A stretch of DNA of 33,992 nucleotides from Acidobacteriota bacterium (GCA_003224755.1 QHZR01000021.1:1-33992), one strand, 5' to 3'. Positions 24,364 to 33,497 are shown, numbered from the stretch's first letter. Notes: generated by a model from the letters alone, not told the origin. Numbers and translations: made by a program.

Positions 24364-26313
24364 ATGTGTGGAATTTGCGGGATTTTTTATCGCGATAAGC
24401 GCCGAGCGATCGATCCCGACACGCTCGCGCAGATGAACTGGCGCATCGCACATCGTGGTCCGGATGACGACGGCTTCTTCATCGAAGAAAACATCGGATT
24501 GGCCATGCGCCGGCTTAGCATCATCGATCTCAAGACTGGGCATCAGCCGATCACGAACGAGGATGAGAGCCTATGGATCGTCTATAACGGCGAGATCTAC
24601 AATCACCAGCAACTCCGCGATGATTTACAGGCGCGCGGGCATCGCTATAAAAGCAAAAGTGACACCGAGAGTATTCTTCACGTGTATGAGGAATACGGTC
24701 CAGGATCGGTTGCGCACCTAAGGGGTATGTTCGCTTTTGCCATTTGGGATCGACGAAGCCGGCGTTTGTTTTTAGCGCGTGACCGCCTGGGCATCAAACC
24801 GCTCTACTACCGCTGGGATGGACAGACTCTGCTATTTGGCTCCGAGATTAAGGCTATTCTTGCCTATCCCCAACTGAAGGCGGAATTCAACCCCGGCACT
24901 TTGCGGGAATATCTCGCGTTCGGCTACATTGCCGGGGCGGAAACTATGTTTGCCGGAATTCGGAAGCTGCTTCCCGGACATACCCTGGAGCTGGACGAGT
25001 CGGGCGAGTTGACCGTCAAACCATATTGGGATCTGTCCGCGTCACCCGAGACCGATCACCGACCTCGTAGTTACTATGTCAACCGTTATCGCGAGCTGCT
25101 CGAGGAGGCTGTTTCCAGCCACCTCATGAGTGATGTGCCCGTGGGCGTGTTCCTCAGCGGAGGTCTGGACTCGAGCGCGGTAGCGGCGCTAGCCACCAGA
25201 ATCCGCAAAGAGCCAATTGAAACCTTTTCCGTGGGATATGGCGAGGAGGGCTACAGCGAGTTGCCCTATGCCCGGCAAGTGGCCGATCACTTGGGCTCAA
25301 AGCACCACGAAGTTCGGCTCAGCCGTCAGGAATTCTTTGAGAGCTTGCCACAACTCATCTGGCATGAGGACGAGCCCATCGTTTGGCCATCCAGCGTTTC
25401 CCTGTACTTTGTGGCTCGGCTTGCCCGCGAACGCGTGACGGTGGTCCTCACCGGAGAAGGCAGTGATGAAACCTTAGCCGGGTACGCGCGCTATGCCTGG
25501 ACACTCAAGAACACCCGCATGGACACGGCTTATCGGCTGCTGGCACCGGAGATCCTGCGCCGCTCAATTCGCGCTGGCATCCGCTCCAGCCCTCTTCCGG
25601 CCGCGCTCTATCGCAAGCTCGAGCATACGTTCCTCGTGCGCGATGGAAGTTCGTGGGCGTCGTTCTATTTCGACAATTTTTACTCTGCCATTTCATCCAG
25701 CGAAGCCGATGCTTTGTTGATGGATGAGGTGAAGGCCAGCGCAGGAGATGCCTATGACGCTTCCATGTTTCACTGGGCGAAATCTTCCGGCGACTTGCTT
25801 CATCGCCTTCTCTATACCGATATCAAAACCTACCTGGTTGAGTTGCTGATGAAGCAGGATCAGATGAGCATGGCGGCATCGATCGAAAGCCGGGTCCCCT
25901 TCCTGGATCACGCCTTGGTGGAATTCACGGCCCGTATCCCGGCGGAATATTCCATCCATGGTTTCGCTGGGAAATCGATTTTAAAATCCGCAATTGAAGA
26001 TCTCCTACCCCGCTCGATCGTGTATCGCAAAAAGATGGGATTTCCTACGCCCTGGTCCTATTGGCTGGAACAGCCGCAACTTGCGGACTTGCGACGGCTA
26101 CTGCTTGAAGGACGAACCCTCGAGCGAGGATGGTTCAAGAAGGCCACAATTGAACATCTGTTCCGAGAACATGCTGCCGGCCGTCGCGATCACGGAAACC
26201 GTATCTGGCGCCTATTAAGCCTGGAGATCTGGATGAGGGTATTCCTCGACGGACAAACTCCAGCCATGCAGCCACCAGTTTTGGAGTTTTCCAAGAGCGT
26301 GGCGCCGCGATAG
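24364..26313 (+). CDS. asnB: Asparagine synthase-type amidotransferase (XrtA-locus type)
   Basis: 649 residues with both AsnB domains. Cys2 of MCGICGIF is the glutaminase nucleophile. RRLSIIDL and YNGEIYN follow in the N-terminal Ntn domain. SGGLDSS (265-271) is the PP-loop for ATP, and RVPFLDH is in the synthetase domain. AAGGTGAGAG precedes the ATG, 6 bp after the heparinase stop. In EPS loci this type is thought to amidate a uronic acid or amino-acid substituent, or to make asparagine; the context cannot decide. A second, partial paralogue lies at 2-442. If mannuronate is the building block, its carboxylate is a plausible acceptor (inference). Confidence 0.93.
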   Translation: MCGICGIFYRDKRRAIDPDTLAQMNWRIAHRGPDDDGFFIEENIGLAMRRLSIIDLKTGHQPITNEDESLWIVYNGEIYNHQQLRDDLQARGHRYKSKSDTESILHVYEEYGPGSVAHLRGMFAFAIWDRRSRRLFLARDRLGIKPLYYRWDGQTLLFGSEIKAILAYPQLKAEFNPGTLREYLAFGYIAGAETMFAGIRKLLPGHTLELDESGELTVKPYWDLSASPETDHRPRSYYVNRYRELLEEAVSSHLMSDVPVGVFLSGGLDSSAVAALATRIRKEPIETFSVGYGEEGYSELPYARQVADHLGSKHHEVRLSRQEFFESLPQLIWHEDEPIVWPSSVSLYFVARLARERVTVVLTGEGSDETLAGYARYAWTLKNTRMDTAYRLLAPEILRRSIRAGIRSSPLPAALYRKLEHTFLVRDGSSWASFYFDNFYSAISSSEADALLMDEVKASAGDAYDASMFHWAKSSGDLLHRLLYTDIKTYLVELLMKQDQMSMAASIESRVPFLDHALVEFTARIPAEYSIHGFAGKSILKSAIEDLLPRSIVYRKKMGFPTPWSYWLEQPQLADLRRLLLEGRTLERGWFKKATIEHLFREHAAGRRDHGNRIWRLLSLEIWMRVFLDGQTPAMQPPVLEFSKSVAPR

Positions 26314-26360
26314 CTGAGAGGCAGGCGTCCGCTGCAAAGATCAAGTCATTTCGAGTCCAC

Positions 26361-27440
26361 ATGTTAAAAACCATAGGGCGGGCGGTTCTCAAAGTCCTGC
26401 GCAGCGCGCGCGTTTTTGAAAGGGTTGCCAATAGTAGCTGGCGGAGGAACCGGCTGCTCATCCTGTGCTATCACGGCGTTGCCCGCGGCGACGAGCACCT
26501 CTGGCGGCCACATCTTTATATGCATCCCAGCCTCTTTCGGCAGCGGCTGGAGCTCCTGAAGCGCGGAAACTACAACGTCCTTCCCTTAGCAACCGCCTTG
26601 GCGCGGCTTCGCCAGCAAGATTTGCCCGAGCGTAGCGTTGCCATCACTTTTGATGACGGCGCCTTTGACTTCTACGATCAGGCTTATCCGCTCGTCAAAA
26701 GCTACGGTTTTCCGGTAACGGTTTACCAAACCACCTACTACAGCGAATATTCAAAGCCGGTTTTCAATCTGATTTGCTCCTACATGCTATGGAAGCGGAG
26801 GGGATCGGTGCTCCCGGATGGAAAACCAATCGGGCTGCCCGGATCGCTCGACCTGAAGACAGAAGCGAGGCGCATCGAGATCGTGCGCTCGTTACTTCGC
26901 ACCTCGGAGGCGGATGGGATGACGGGAGCGCAAAGGAATGATTTGGCTGCGCGGTTGGCCGAGCTGTTGCACTTGGATTATGACCAGATTCTGGCCAACA
27001 GGACTCTGCAGCTGATGAACCGTGACGAGATCGCGCTATTGGCTGCCGAAGGCGTCGACTTCCAACTGCATACCCATCGCCATTCGACTCCGATTGATGA
27101 GAAGCTCTTTCGCAAGGAGATCCAGGATAACCGCCGCTACCTCCCGCAATCGGGCAGAAATGCCGTCCACTTTTGCTATCCGAGCGGTGTGTATCGCGAC
27201 GATTTTCTACCCTGGTTGCAGGCAGAGGGAGTCATTTCGGCCACCACATGCAATCCCGGCCTGGCATCGGGCGACGCAGACCCGTTTCTGCTTCCTCGGC
27301 TGGTAGACACCTCCGAGATCAGCGCCGTGGAATTCGAGAGCTGGCTGACAGGAATCCGCCCGCTGCTCCGCTCGCCTAAACCTGCGCCCAGGATCGTGCC
27401 CATCGCGGCTGGGCGCAGCTCTCAAGTAATGATCGACTGA
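26361..27440 (+). CDS. Polysaccharide deacetylase (NodB/CE4 family)
   Basis: 359 residues. LLILCYHGVARGD begins the domain, TFDDG (96-100) holds the catalytic Asp, and LHTHRHS supplies the HxxxH metal-type motif near residue 235. An insertion of about 100 residues between TFDDG and the His motif makes it longer than the 264-residue copy at 13454. A late HFCYPSGVY block is typical of the family. It follows asnB by 47 bp and is the last gene of the plus operon, converging on cysQ with only 6 bp between stops. Third deacetylase of the locus. Confidence 0.9.
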   Translation: MLKTIGRAVLKVLRSARVFERVANSSWRRNRLLILCYHGVARGDEHLWRPHLYMHPSLFRQRLELLKRGNYNVLPLATALARLRQQDLPERSVAITFDDGAFDFYDQAYPLVKSYGFPVTVYQTTYYSEYSKPVFNLICSYMLWKRRGSVLPDGKPIGLPGSLDLKTEARRIEIVRSLLRTSEADGMTGAQRNDLAARLAELLHLDYDQILANRTLQLMNRDEIALLAAEGVDFQLHTHRHSTPIDEKLFRKEIQDNRRYLPQSGRNAVHFCYPSGVYRDDFLPWLQAEGVISATTCNPGLASGDADPFLLPRLVDTSEISAVEFESWLTGIRPLLRSPKPAPRIVPIAAGRSSQVMID

Positions 27441-27446
27441 GCGCGA

Positions 27447-28256
27447 CTAGCGACCCGATGATTGGGCGGGCACATACTCTTTGAGCAGCGCTGCCAGGGG
27501 ACCGGCCAGATCAGGCCCACACGCGAGCAGCCCAGGTAACCAAGGATGCGGCTTATTGCAGCGCAGAGGTTCATTGTTGAGCGTGCGCAGGAAGCCTCCA
27601 GCGCTCTCAATTAACGCAGCACCCCCGGCTACGTCCCACTCATGCTTGGGAGTCAGCGTGAAGGTGCCATCCGCCATGCCGGCCGCGACCAGCGCCAGCT
27701 TGTAAGCCACCGACCCTGTGGGTCGAATTCTGAATTTTCCATTCTCGAAGATCTTCCATTCGCCGCGCTTGACCTCGCTGCGGCTGGCAAGAATAACCGC
27801 ACCCTCGAGAGTAGTTCTTCGAGTCGGGCCAGCGGGTTTGCCATTGTATGTCAAGCCGGTATCGAGCGAGCCCAGGAAAGTTTCTTTCGTGGCTGGGTTC
27901 AATATTCCCGCGGCCACGGGTCGGCCATTTTCGACCATGGCCACTGAGACACAGAATTCCGGAATACCAGCGACAAACTCGCGCGTGCCATCGAGCGGAT
28001 CCACCACCCATACCCGCTTCTGCTCCAGTCGCACCAGGTCGTCCACGCTTTCTTCCGACAGCCAGCCTTCTCCATCCCTCAGCAGCAGCTTGCGCAAGGC
28101 CGCATCCACAGCTTTATCGGCTTCCGTGACCGGATCATGTCCAGCCTTGAACTCGGCTACGATTTCGCCGGGCGTGAAGCGAGCTAGGATTTTTCCGGCG
28201 ACATCGAGCGCCAATTGAATTCTCTCCAGAATTTCGGGGTACGAGTGTGTGGTCAT
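27447..28256 (-). CDS. cysQ: 3'(2'),5'-bisphosphate nucleotidase CysQ / inositol monophosphatase family
   Basis: About 269 residues. The Li-sensitive phosphatase metal motifs are present: WLSEES (about 65-70), VDPLDGT (about 85-91) and EWDVAGG (about 206-212). CysQ removes the 3'-phosphate from PAP, the by-product of PAPS-using enzymes, giving AMP. The context favours PAP over inositol phosphate, since it sits in one operon with Sat-CysC. Two adjacent ATGs (28259 and 28256) are possible starts, 41 bp after the permease stop; the longer frame to 28346 overlaps the permease gene. In this locus it would relieve product inhibition of the sulfotransferase. Confidence 0.87.
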   Translation of the reverse strand: MTTHSYPEILERIQLALDVAGKILARFTPGEIVAEFKAGHDPVTEADKAVDAALRKLLLRDGEGWLSEESVDDLVRLEQKRVWVVDPLDGTREFVAGIPEFCVSVAMVENGRPVAAGILNPATKETFLGSLDTGLTYNGKPAGPTRRTTLEGAVILASRSEVKRGEWKIFENGKFRIRPTGSVAYKLALVAAGMADGTFTLTPKHEWDVAGGAALIESAGGFLRTLNNEPLRCNKPHPWLPGLLACGPDLAGPLAALLKEYVPAQSSGR

Positions 28257-28300
28257 CATTTCTTGAAGGGAAGCATTGTGGGGTCCCAATTCTGGTTTGA

Positions 28301-29062
28301 TCAAGCCCAAAGCATCCGGACTCCGCTGGCCAGGAGAATCACGCACAGAATTCGCCGTAGCCAGGGCACGGGAACGCGAGTGCTCAGGTGCGAACCGAGC
28401 AGTCCGCCAGGGATGGAGCCGATCAGCAAGGGACCGACCAGACCTGGATCGACGTTCCCTAAACGCCAGTGCAGCAGTGTGGTTAATCCCGTCAGCGCTA
28501 CCGCGTGTACGATGTCGGTGCCAACCATCACTTTGGGCGGGAAACTGTAAAGCAACAACAACAGCATCATAATAATGCTGCCCGAGCCTACCGAAGTCAT
28601 TCCCACCAAAGCGCCTGCCAGCAGGCCCACGAAGGACATTCCCACAAAAGACTTCATGGTCGGGGGACGATTGGACACGTGATCCTCAATCCGTCCCTGG
28701 AACATGAGCAGGCTAGGAATGAAGATCAGCAGAAGTCCGACCGCAGACTTGATGAAACTATTCACCTCACCGCCGTACAAGGTACGCAGGTGAGCCAGAA
28801 AACTCACTCCGATGATGGATCCGGGGAGGCTACCCGCCGCAAGTGCGAGCACTACCTTGCGGCGGACTGTCCCTTTGCGAAGATGAACGATGCTGGATCC
28901 AATCTTGGTGACGAAATTGAACGCCGCGTCCGATCCCACCGCCACGATCGGAGGCACCTTGAGCCCGAAAATCAAAATTGGTAGCAAGAGCACGCCGCCC
29001 CCGAGCCCGGTCATCCCGATCAGGGTACCCACCACCAAACCAATCACGATCTTGGCAACCAT
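28301..29062 (-). CDS. TauE/SafE-family membrane permease
   Basis: 253 residues with about eight hydrophobic segments. The duplicated motif GLVVGTLIGMTGLGGGVLLLP in the first half and LLAGALVGMTSVGSGSIIM in the second is the internal repeat of TauE/SafE proteins. Family members move sulfite, sulfoacetate, taurine-derived anions or other small anions. Between sat-cysC (41 bp upstream) and cysQ (41 bp downstream), sulfate or sulfite transport is the likely job. Direction and ion are inference. Confidence 0.88.
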   Translation of the reverse strand: MVAKIVIGLVVGTLIGMTGLGGGVLLLPILIFGLKVPPIVAVGSDAAFNFVTKIGSSIVHLRKGTVRRKVVLALAAGSLPGSIIGVSFLAHLRTLYGGEVNSFIKSAVGLLLIFIPSLLMFQGRIEDHVSNRPPTMKSFVGMSFVGLLAGALVGMTSVGSGSIIMMLLLLLYSFPPKVMVGTDIVHAVALTGLTTLLHWRLGNVDPGLVGPLLIGSIPGGLLGSHLSTRVPVPWLRRILCVILLASGVRMLWA

Positions 29063-29103
29063 GCTCTTTGCTGAATCGCTCGCTCCGAGATCTGCGCTTT
29101 CGT

Positions 29104-30855
29104 CTAAGCGGGGGGGGCGCTGGAACTGATTCCGATGAAGCCTTCTCGCTCAAGATGCAGAATGATCTCTTGTGCGGCTTCTTCGGGTGTCATTTCCGCG
29201 GTGTTAATCACCACCTCGGCATCCCTGGGTTCCTCGTAGGGATCCGAGATGCCAGTGAACTCCTTCAGGATTCCGGCGCGCGCCTTGGCGTACAATCCCT
29301 TGCGATCCCTCTGTTCGCAAACTTCGAGCGGCGTCGAAACATGCACCAGGATGAATCCGCCCAAGGGCTCGATCATGGCGCGTACGTGTTTACGGATGGC
29401 GTCGTAAGGCGCAATCGGGGCACAGATCGCGATCCCGCCGTTCTTCGTGATCTCCGAACCAACGTAGCCGATGCGGCGGATATTGATGTCGCGGTGCTCC
29501 TTCGAGAATCCCAGTTCAGAGGAAAGGTGTTTTCGCACCAAGTCGCCATCGAGCAGGGTCACAGGACGGCCGCCCAGTTCCAGGAACTTCGTACGCAGAA
29601 CGTTAGCGATGGTGGATTTGCCCGAACCGGAAAGACCGGTGAAGAAAATTGTCAGGCCTTGCTTGTGTCGTGGTGGATAGCTGCGCCGCAGTTCCTCGAC
29701 AACTTCCGGGTAAGTGAACCAGCTTGGAATGTCTCCGCCTTCGTTCAGACGCCGGCGAAGATCGGTGCCAGAAAGATTGAGCACGCGGGCTCCGTTCAAG
29801 ACCTCGTCCTCGGGCACGTAGCGGTCCTGGTCTGCGAGGTAGACCATCATGTTGAACGGAACCATGGTGACCCCAATCTCGGCCTCGTGCTTTTGGAACA
29901 GATCCTGGGCTTCATAGGGACCATAAAAGGGTTTACCGTCACCGTCTTTGCCGGGACCGGCGTGGTCTCGCCCCACGATGAGGTGCGTGCAGCCATGATT
30001 CTTACGGATGAGTGCGTGCCAAATGGCTTCCCGCGGCCCGCCCATGCGCATCGCCAGCGGTAGCATTGCCAGCTTCACGGTTCCCGCCGGGTATTTGGAT
30101 ATCAGCAACTGATAGCAGCGAACGCGGGTAAAGTAGTCCACGTCCCCCGGCTTGGTCATTCCCACCGAGGGGTGCAGGAGGAGATTCGCTTCTACGCTCT
30201 TCGCGGCACGAAAGGTAAGTTCCTGGTGGGCACGGTGCATGGGGTTTCGGGTCTGGAAGGCCACCACGCGGCGCCAACCCAAGCGGGAAAAATCCGCCCG
30301 CAGCTCGGCGGGGGTGAGGCGCAGAGTGCGGTAATCATAGTGCGCGGGCATGACCCCCCCTCGGATCCGGCCGCCCACATACCAGGGACCGCTTTTGTTC
30401 AAAACGTAATCCGCTCCCGGATGTGCGGTGCTGGTAGTCCGAAACACCGCTTCCGCCTCGGCCTTGCGGTTGGGCTGCCAGACATCTTCTACCTCAAGCA
30501 CCGCCAACATGACACCTTCGGCATCGCGCAGCGCAACCTTGCTGCTCCCCGGCTTTAAAGACTTCGCAAATTCCTCCGTGACATCGAGCGTGATGGGGAT
30601 CGGCCAGATTAGGCCGTTCGCAAGCCGCATGTTCTGACAAACGGATTCATATTCGGCGCGGCCCAAAAATCCGCGTAACGGCGAGAAGCCACCGCTCATG
30701 AGCAATTCCAGGTCGCAAATCTGGCGCGGGCTCAGGTCCCAAGAAGGCCATTCCCGCGAGTGAGCCTTCAATTCGCTGATTCTTTCCGGTTCTTCGATGA
30801 GATTAACGAGTTCCCCGCCGTGGGGGGCAATCAGATGGCCTGTCGAAGCAGTCAA
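29104..30855 (-). CDS. sat-cysC: Bifunctional sulfate adenylyltransferase / adenylylsulfate kinase
   Basis: 583 residues. The N-terminal ATP sulfurylase domain (~1-395) has QTRNPMHRAH (201-210) and GRDHAG (295-300). The C-terminal APS kinase domain (~400-575) has the P-loop GLSGSGKS (407-414) and LDGDLVRKHL (about 435-444). Together they turn sulfate and two ATP into PAPS in the cytoplasm. The start is TTG at 30855: an AAGGAGGTG site nine bases upstream supports it, and there is no better ATG. It leads a three-gene operon with the TauE/SafE permease and cysQ. No PAPS or APS reductase follows, so the product is available for sulfation as well as assimilation. Confidence 0.94.
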   Translation of the reverse strand: MTASTGHLIAPHGGELVNLIEEPERISELKAHSREWPSWDLSPRQICDLELLMSGGFSPLRGFLGRAEYESVCQNMRLANGLIWPIPITLDVTEEFAKSLKPGSSKVALRDAEGVMLAVLEVEDVWQPNRKAEAEAVFRTTSTAHPGADYVLNKSGPWYVGGRIRGGVMPAHYDYRTLRLTPAELRADFSRLGWRRVVAFQTRNPMHRAHQELTFRAAKSVEANLLLHPSVGMTKPGDVDYFTRVRCYQLLISKYPAGTVKLAMLPLAMRMGGPREAIWHALIRKNHGCTHLIVGRDHAGPGKDGDGKPFYGPYEAQDLFQKHEAEIGVTMVPFNMMVYLADQDRYVPEDEVLNGARVLNLSGTDLRRRLNEGGDIPSWFTYPEVVEELRRSYPPRHKQGLTIFFTGLSGSGKSTIANVLRTKFLELGGRPVTLLDGDLVRKHLSSELGFSKEHRDINIRRIGYVGSEITKNGGIAICAPIAPYDAIRKHVRAMIEPLGGFILVHVSTPLEVCEQRDRKGLYAKARAGILKEFTGISDPYEEPRDAEVVINTAEMTPEEAAQEIILHLEREGFIGISSSAPPA

Positions 30856-30862
30856 CTCCCTA

Positions 30863-30871
30863 CACCTCCTT
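30863..30871 (-). promoter_or_regulatory. Strong Shine-Dalgarno site for sat-cysC
   Basis: AAGGAGGTG on the minus strand is almost fully complementary to the 16S rRNA tail and about nine bases before TTG 30855. It fixes the unusual TTG as the start and implies high translation. Confidence 0.8.
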
Positions 30872-31006
30872 GGTCCTTATCCATTCCACTTGCCTATCGC
30901 GGTGGATTTTTCCAGACCGTCTGACGATGCTGGCCGTGCAATCTAGAACAGAAGAAGCGGCACACATGCAACAAGGTTCCTGCAGAGTACCGCCTTCCCA
31001 TACTAC

Positions 31007-31051
31007 ACAAAAACTTGCCTTCGGAGAGAGCAGATTTTCTCGACCGAAAGC
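31007..31051 (-). terminator. Intrinsic terminator after the Ig-like lipoprotein gene
   Basis: On the minus strand GCTTTCGG (31051-31044) pairs with CCGAAGGC (31024-31017), eight pairs with one G-U, around a loop that holds an inner GAGA/TCTC. It is followed by AAG and a run of five T (31013-31009). It lies 22 bp after the lipoprotein stop. Confidence 0.55.
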
Positions 31052-31072
31052 CCCCAGCTACACGCCGGTAGT

Positions 31073-33313
31073 CTATTGAACGGTTAAAACTGCCATCCCG
31101 CTGACCCCGTCGAATTTTGCCTTTATGCTCGTCGTTCCCGCTGACACGCTGCTTGCCACTCCCCGAGTGTTGATCGTGGCGACGCCGGCATCCGATGAGC
31201 TCCACTGTGCCTGATAAGTGAGGGTAAACACAGATTGGTCGCTGAATGTGCCCGTCGCAGTGAACTGCTGTGAGCCGCCCAACCCGATCGCGGCACTGGC
31301 TGGCGTCACGGCAATCGATGCCAGGGTCGCACTGGTCACGTTAAGCGTTGCCGTCCCGATTTGCCCCGCGAAGGCGGCAGAAATCGTCGTAGCTCCGGGC
31401 GCGGTGGCGGTAGCTAGTCCAAAACTCCCCTTGGTATTGCTGATCGTCCCTACCGAAGAAGCAGACGACGTCCAGGTCACAACCGAGGTCAAGTCCTGGG
31501 TATCGCCATTGGCGAATGTGCCGAGGGCCTTGAACTGCACATTGATGGTGGCGGGCACGCTTGTGTTGTGAGGTGTGACCTGGATGGAACTCAGGGTCGC
31601 GGATTCCACGAGCAATTGGGCACTGGCACTCAGAGAGCCGGATTGGGCACTGATGGTCGCAATTCCACCGGACTGTCCTGTCGCCAAGCCAGCAGACACA
31701 GTTGCAATGTTCGTATTTGAGGATGACCAGGTTACCCAAGAATTCAGGTTCTGTGTAGTTCCGTCACTAAAGCTGCCGACGGCATTGAATTGCAGACTCG
31801 AACCCGGCGCAACCAGCCCGCTCGAGGGGGTCAGCGAAATCGATGTCAGGGTCGCCGAGCTCACGGTCAACCTACTCGATCCGGCGGCAGAAGCGCCCGC
31901 ATAACTGAAACTGGCAGTGATGTTGGCGCTTCCGGCACCGGCTCCCGTGGCTATACCAAAGCTTCCTGGAGAATTCCCCACGGTTGCGACCGCAGTGTTG
32001 TTTGAACTCCAACTGACAGTGCTGGTGATGTCTTGCGTCGTAGAATCGTCAAACACCCCTGTGGCGTTGAAATTTGCATGCGCCGATGTGGGGATGGTCA
32101 CATTCTGCGGGGTAACGGAAATGGAGACGATCTTGGCGCTGGTCACGGTAAGCGTTACTGAAGCCGTGGCCGACCCTAGAGTGGCGGTCACGGTCACGGT
32201 TCCCGGAGCAACTCCGAACCCAAGTCCATTGGACGCGCCGATCGCTAGGACGGATATATCGGACGACGACCATGCCGACTGATAGGTGACGCCACGCGTG
32301 CTGCCATCATTGAACGTACCGATTGCCTTGAACTGAATGTTCGTGCCCTGCGCGATCACCGCGTTGGCCGGCTGAATCGAAAGGGAAGTGAGATTGGACG
32401 CATTCACGGTGAGCGACGTAGAGTTCGTTAGCGACTGGAACACCGCCGAAATCGATGTAGTTCCAAGATTTCTTGCCGTCGCCAGACCGCTAGTGCTGAT
32501 CGAGGCAATCCCGGTTTGGGAAGAATCCCAGGCAACCACATCGGTGACATTCTGGGTGGTGCCGTCGGAGAAGCTTGCCGTGGCGGTAAACTGCTGGGCC
32601 AGTCCCAAGGGCATTGTGAAATTCACCGGACTAATTGAAATCGAGGTTGCGGACGCAGAGCTCACCGAAACCGAAGCCGCAGCCGAAAGCGATCCCGAAG
32701 TGACCGTGATCGTGGTTGCACCAGCCGCCAGTCCCAAGACCAAGCCCTGGGTCGGGGCAGAATTGCTTATCGTAGCTACGGCGGTACTTGATGAGGTCCA
32801 GTTCACGCTACCCGTAAGATTCTGTTTGCTGCCGTCGCTGTAAGTGCCCGTGGCGATGAATTGCTGGGTGGTTTGAGGAGCGATGGAGGCAGTTGACGGA
32901 GTTATAGCAATCGATACCAAACTGGGAGCTATGGTCAGGCCAAAGGATCCACTGACGCCAGAAATTGTTGCAACCACGGAGCAGGCGCCGCTTGCTTTCG
33001 CCGAAAGCACGCCACTAGCAGACACACTACCGACCGCCGAGTTGGATGAACTCCAGGCCGCCGAGCTGGTCAGGTCCTTGGTCGTGCCGTCGCTGTAAGT
33101 GCCGGTCGCTTTCATCTGCTCGCTCTGGCCCACTGTCAGGTTCGCGCTGGGCGCCGTTACCGCTACCGAGGCGAGATTTATCTGGGGAGTAGGGATCGGG
33201 GAAGTATTCGGTCCATTTCCGCCGCCACAACCGGTCAGCAACGTGGCAGCCAGCAAAGCTGTTGCTGGCAAGAAAATCCGCAGTGAACACCCCCCATGTA
33301 CAAGAATCTTCAT
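31073..33313 (-). CDS. Surface lipoprotein with eight tandem bacterial Ig-like (BIG2-type) repeats
   Basis: About 746 residues. The signal peptide ends in LLTGC, a classic lipobox with the lipidated Cys at residue 29, followed by a Gly/Pro/Thr-rich linker. The rest is eight repeats of about 85-95 residues. Each has the pattern S-I-x-V/I-T-P, then QF-x-A-x-G-T-F-S-D-G-T-x-Q-x-L/V-T, then W-S-S-S-N-x-x-V-A-x-I. No catalytic domain, anchor motif or PEP-CTERM tail is seen. Such proteins form stalks or adhesins at the cell surface. The ATG at 33313 has GAAGGGA directly upstream, favouring it over the longer 33379 frame. A hairpin terminator follows. Its role in EPS attachment is inference from context. 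Confidence 0.87.
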   Translation of the reverse strand: MKILVHGGCSLRIFLPATALLAATLLTGCGGGNGPNTSPIPTPQINLASVAVTAPSANLTVGQSEQMKATGTYSDGTTKDLTSSAAWSSSNSAVGSVSASGVLSAKASGACSVVATISGVSGSFGLTIAPSLVSIAITPSTASIAPQTTQQFIATGTYSDGSKQNLTGSVNWTSSSTAVATISNSAPTQGLVLGLAAGATTITVTSGSLSAAASVSVSSASATSISISPVNFTMPLGLAQQFTATASFSDGTTQNVTDVVAWDSSQTGIASISTSGLATARNLGTTSISAVFQSLTNSTSLTVNASNLTSLSIQPANAVIAQGTNIQFKAIGTFNDGSTRGVTYQSAWSSSDISVLAIGASNGLGFGVAPGTVTVTATLGSATASVTLTVTSAKIVSISVTPQNVTIPTSAHANFNATGVFDDSTTQDITSTVSWSSNNTAVATVGNSPGSFGIATGAGAGSANITASFSYAGASAAGSSRLTVSSATLTSISLTPSSGLVAPGSSLQFNAVGSFSDGTTQNLNSWVTWSSSNTNIATVSAGLATGQSGGIATISAQSGSLSASAQLLVESATLSSIQVTPHNTSVPATINVQFKALGTFANGDTQDLTSVVTWTSSASSVGTISNTKGSFGLATATAPGATTISAAFAGQIGTATLNVTSATLASIAVTPASAAIGLGGSQQFTATGTFSDQSVFTLTYQAQWSSSDAGVATINTRGVASSVSAGTTSIKAKFDGVSGMAVLTVQ

Positions 33314-33473
33314 TCCCTTCAACTGAACAGCAATGCGGTGACCAAAAACAGAGCCGTAATTCCACAGAAAAAAGGCCATTTAACGCGACCACGAGACGAG
33401 TGCAGTAGGTGAGCGAAGTTTTTTGCGACCTCTAGGGAAACGAAATGCGCAGCTATTACCGAAGTAATCTCTA

Positions 33474-33497
33474 GGGCTTATCTAGCCGATATAGCCC
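33474..33497. promoter_or_regulatory. Interrupted palindrome, possible operator
   Basis: GGGCT-TATC, loop TAGCC, GATA-(T)-AGCCC: a 9-bp arm repeat with one bulged base, midway in the divergent promoter region. It could bind a regulator or form a hairpin; no T-run follows. Confidence 0.3.

Noticed and set aside
28978-30063. A 361-codon plus-strand open frame
   Set aside because: It lies antisense to sat-cysC and part of the TauE/SafE gene, whose motifs are unmistakable; it has no recognisable domain. It is a codon-bias shadow.
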